Assembly: GCA_029977845.1 (NCBI GenBank)
Contig: JAPOKC010000018.1
Span: 1-58,609 of the forward strand
Length of the DNA: 58,609 nt
Direction: 5' to 3'
Source of the DNA: Mycobacteriaceae bacterium
GTDB lineage: Bacteria > Actinomycetota > Actinomycetes > Mycobacteriales > Mycobacteriaceae
Position numbers and translations under genes: made by a program. Shown piece after piece: positions 58,241 to 58,609 of this stretch; the first letter of the stretch is position 1; each line of letters starts with the position of its first letter. A model generated the notes under the pieces. The model did not search any database. It had not been told where the DNA came from and worked only from the letters and a program-made list of their open reading frames with translations.

Positions 58241-58609
58241 CTATTTCTTGCGCTTCTTGGGGGGATCGTCGTCTGATGAGCGGCCTGCGAACCGGCCCAA
58301 TGCGGATACCCCGGGGATGCGGGACATCGCCCCGTATATCTCGTTACCGGTGGCGATCAACGCTTCAATCTGTGGCAGCAGACGGTCCATGGCTCGCAGC
58401 GTCGGTTCGGCGAGCGCCAGGTACTTGTCGAGTCGGTCCATCGTGGCGTTGAGGCGCTCGGTGGTGTCGGCCAGGTTGTCCAGTAAGTCGGGCATCTGCG
58501 CGACCAAACGAGCCGACGCCGGCGGAATGCGCAGGGCACCGGTAGCCGCCGCTTGTGCGGCATCGACTGCAGCCTGGGTAGCCGATATGACATCTCCCAG
58601 CGAGGGCAC
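58241..58609 (-). CDS. Hypothetical helical protein (5' end may be outside)
   Basis: The frame runs to the window edge, where a GTG (58609) could start it (122 residues), but the true start may lie beyond. It is mostly helical: VISATQAAVDAAQAAATGAL, then LPQIEALIATGNEIYGAM, with a basic tail DDDPPKKRKK. Heptad-like Leu/Asp spacing suggests a coiled coil. Related proteins are conserved in mycobacteria without known function. Confidence 0.6.
   Translation of the reverse strand: MPSLGDVISATQAAVDAAQAAATGALRIPPASARLVAQMPDLLDNLADTTERLNATMDRLDKYLALAEPTLRAMDRLLPQIEALIATGNEIYGAMSRIPGVSALGRFAGRSSDDDPPKKRKK

Overview
The window is high-GC actinobacterial chromosome around the replication origin of a mycobacterium, most likely an environmental, rapidly growing Mycolicibacterium-type species. 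Three things point this way. The gene order matches the mycobacterial oriC region on both sides. Mycobacterial signature genes are present (cwlM next to trxBA, murJ fused to a pseudokinase, an mtc28-like secreted protein, glucosylglycerate hydrolase, F420-type oxidoreductases). Many starts are GTG or TTG, and several look leaderless. No tRNA, rRNA, CRISPR array or insertion sequence was seen. Equivalences to M. tuberculosis genes are from memory, not from a search.

Layout. 1-9005 (minus strand): gyrA (3' part cut by the window edge), gyrB, dciA, recF, dnaN, then an oriC-like spacer full of DnaA boxes, then dnaA. 9006-14467 (plus): rpmH, rnpA, yidD, yidC, a Jag/KhpB RNA-binding protein, rsmG, parA and parB, with two parS sites lying inside the rsmG and parA coding sequences. 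14661-25244: a GNAT-like gene (plus), then a minus-strand series read as mutT-type Nudix, DUF6049 protein, murJ-pseudokinase, sigM, a strongly shortened anti-SigM remnant, trxB, trxA, cwlM. This series joins peptidoglycan precursor export and its regulator (MurJ, CwlM) to thiol redox control; a SigH-type promoter precedes trxB. 25313-29349: pcnA, an Asp-repeat protein, a TIGR03084 protein and an MFS permease.

29386-48574: yqgE, a small membrane protein with a Cys-rich tail, an mtc28-like protein, leuS, an SDR, glucosylglycerate hydrolase, a MarR regulator, an LLM-class oxidoreductase, an alpha/beta hydrolase, ino1, a PadR regulator, a DUF1707 protein, a DUF5318 protein, ponA1, a GT87 membrane glycosyltransferase, a DJ-1/PfpI protein, then rpsF-ssb-rpsR-rplI. 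48633-50476: a long regulatory spacer with three DnaA boxes and a perfect mycobacterial SOS box, then an inteinless dnaB.

50477-58609 is the accessory part. A 4.9-kb segment starts 10 bp after the dnaB stop codon and is bounded by matching inverted end sequences (50486-50513 and 55366-55393) with extra copies of CTGCACTT inside each end. It carries a decayed ORF, an HxlR regulator divergent from a PPOX-YciI-DDN-methyltransferase run, a broken CIA30-type gene, and a TetR-membrane redoxin pair. Beyond its right end come another DDN protein, an intact CIA30-type protein, another PPOX protein, a VOC-like protein and a hypothetical protein cut by the window edge. Three families (PPOX, DDN, CIA30) therefore occur once inside and once just outside the bounded segment. 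The segment and the dnaB control region are the parts most worth following up.
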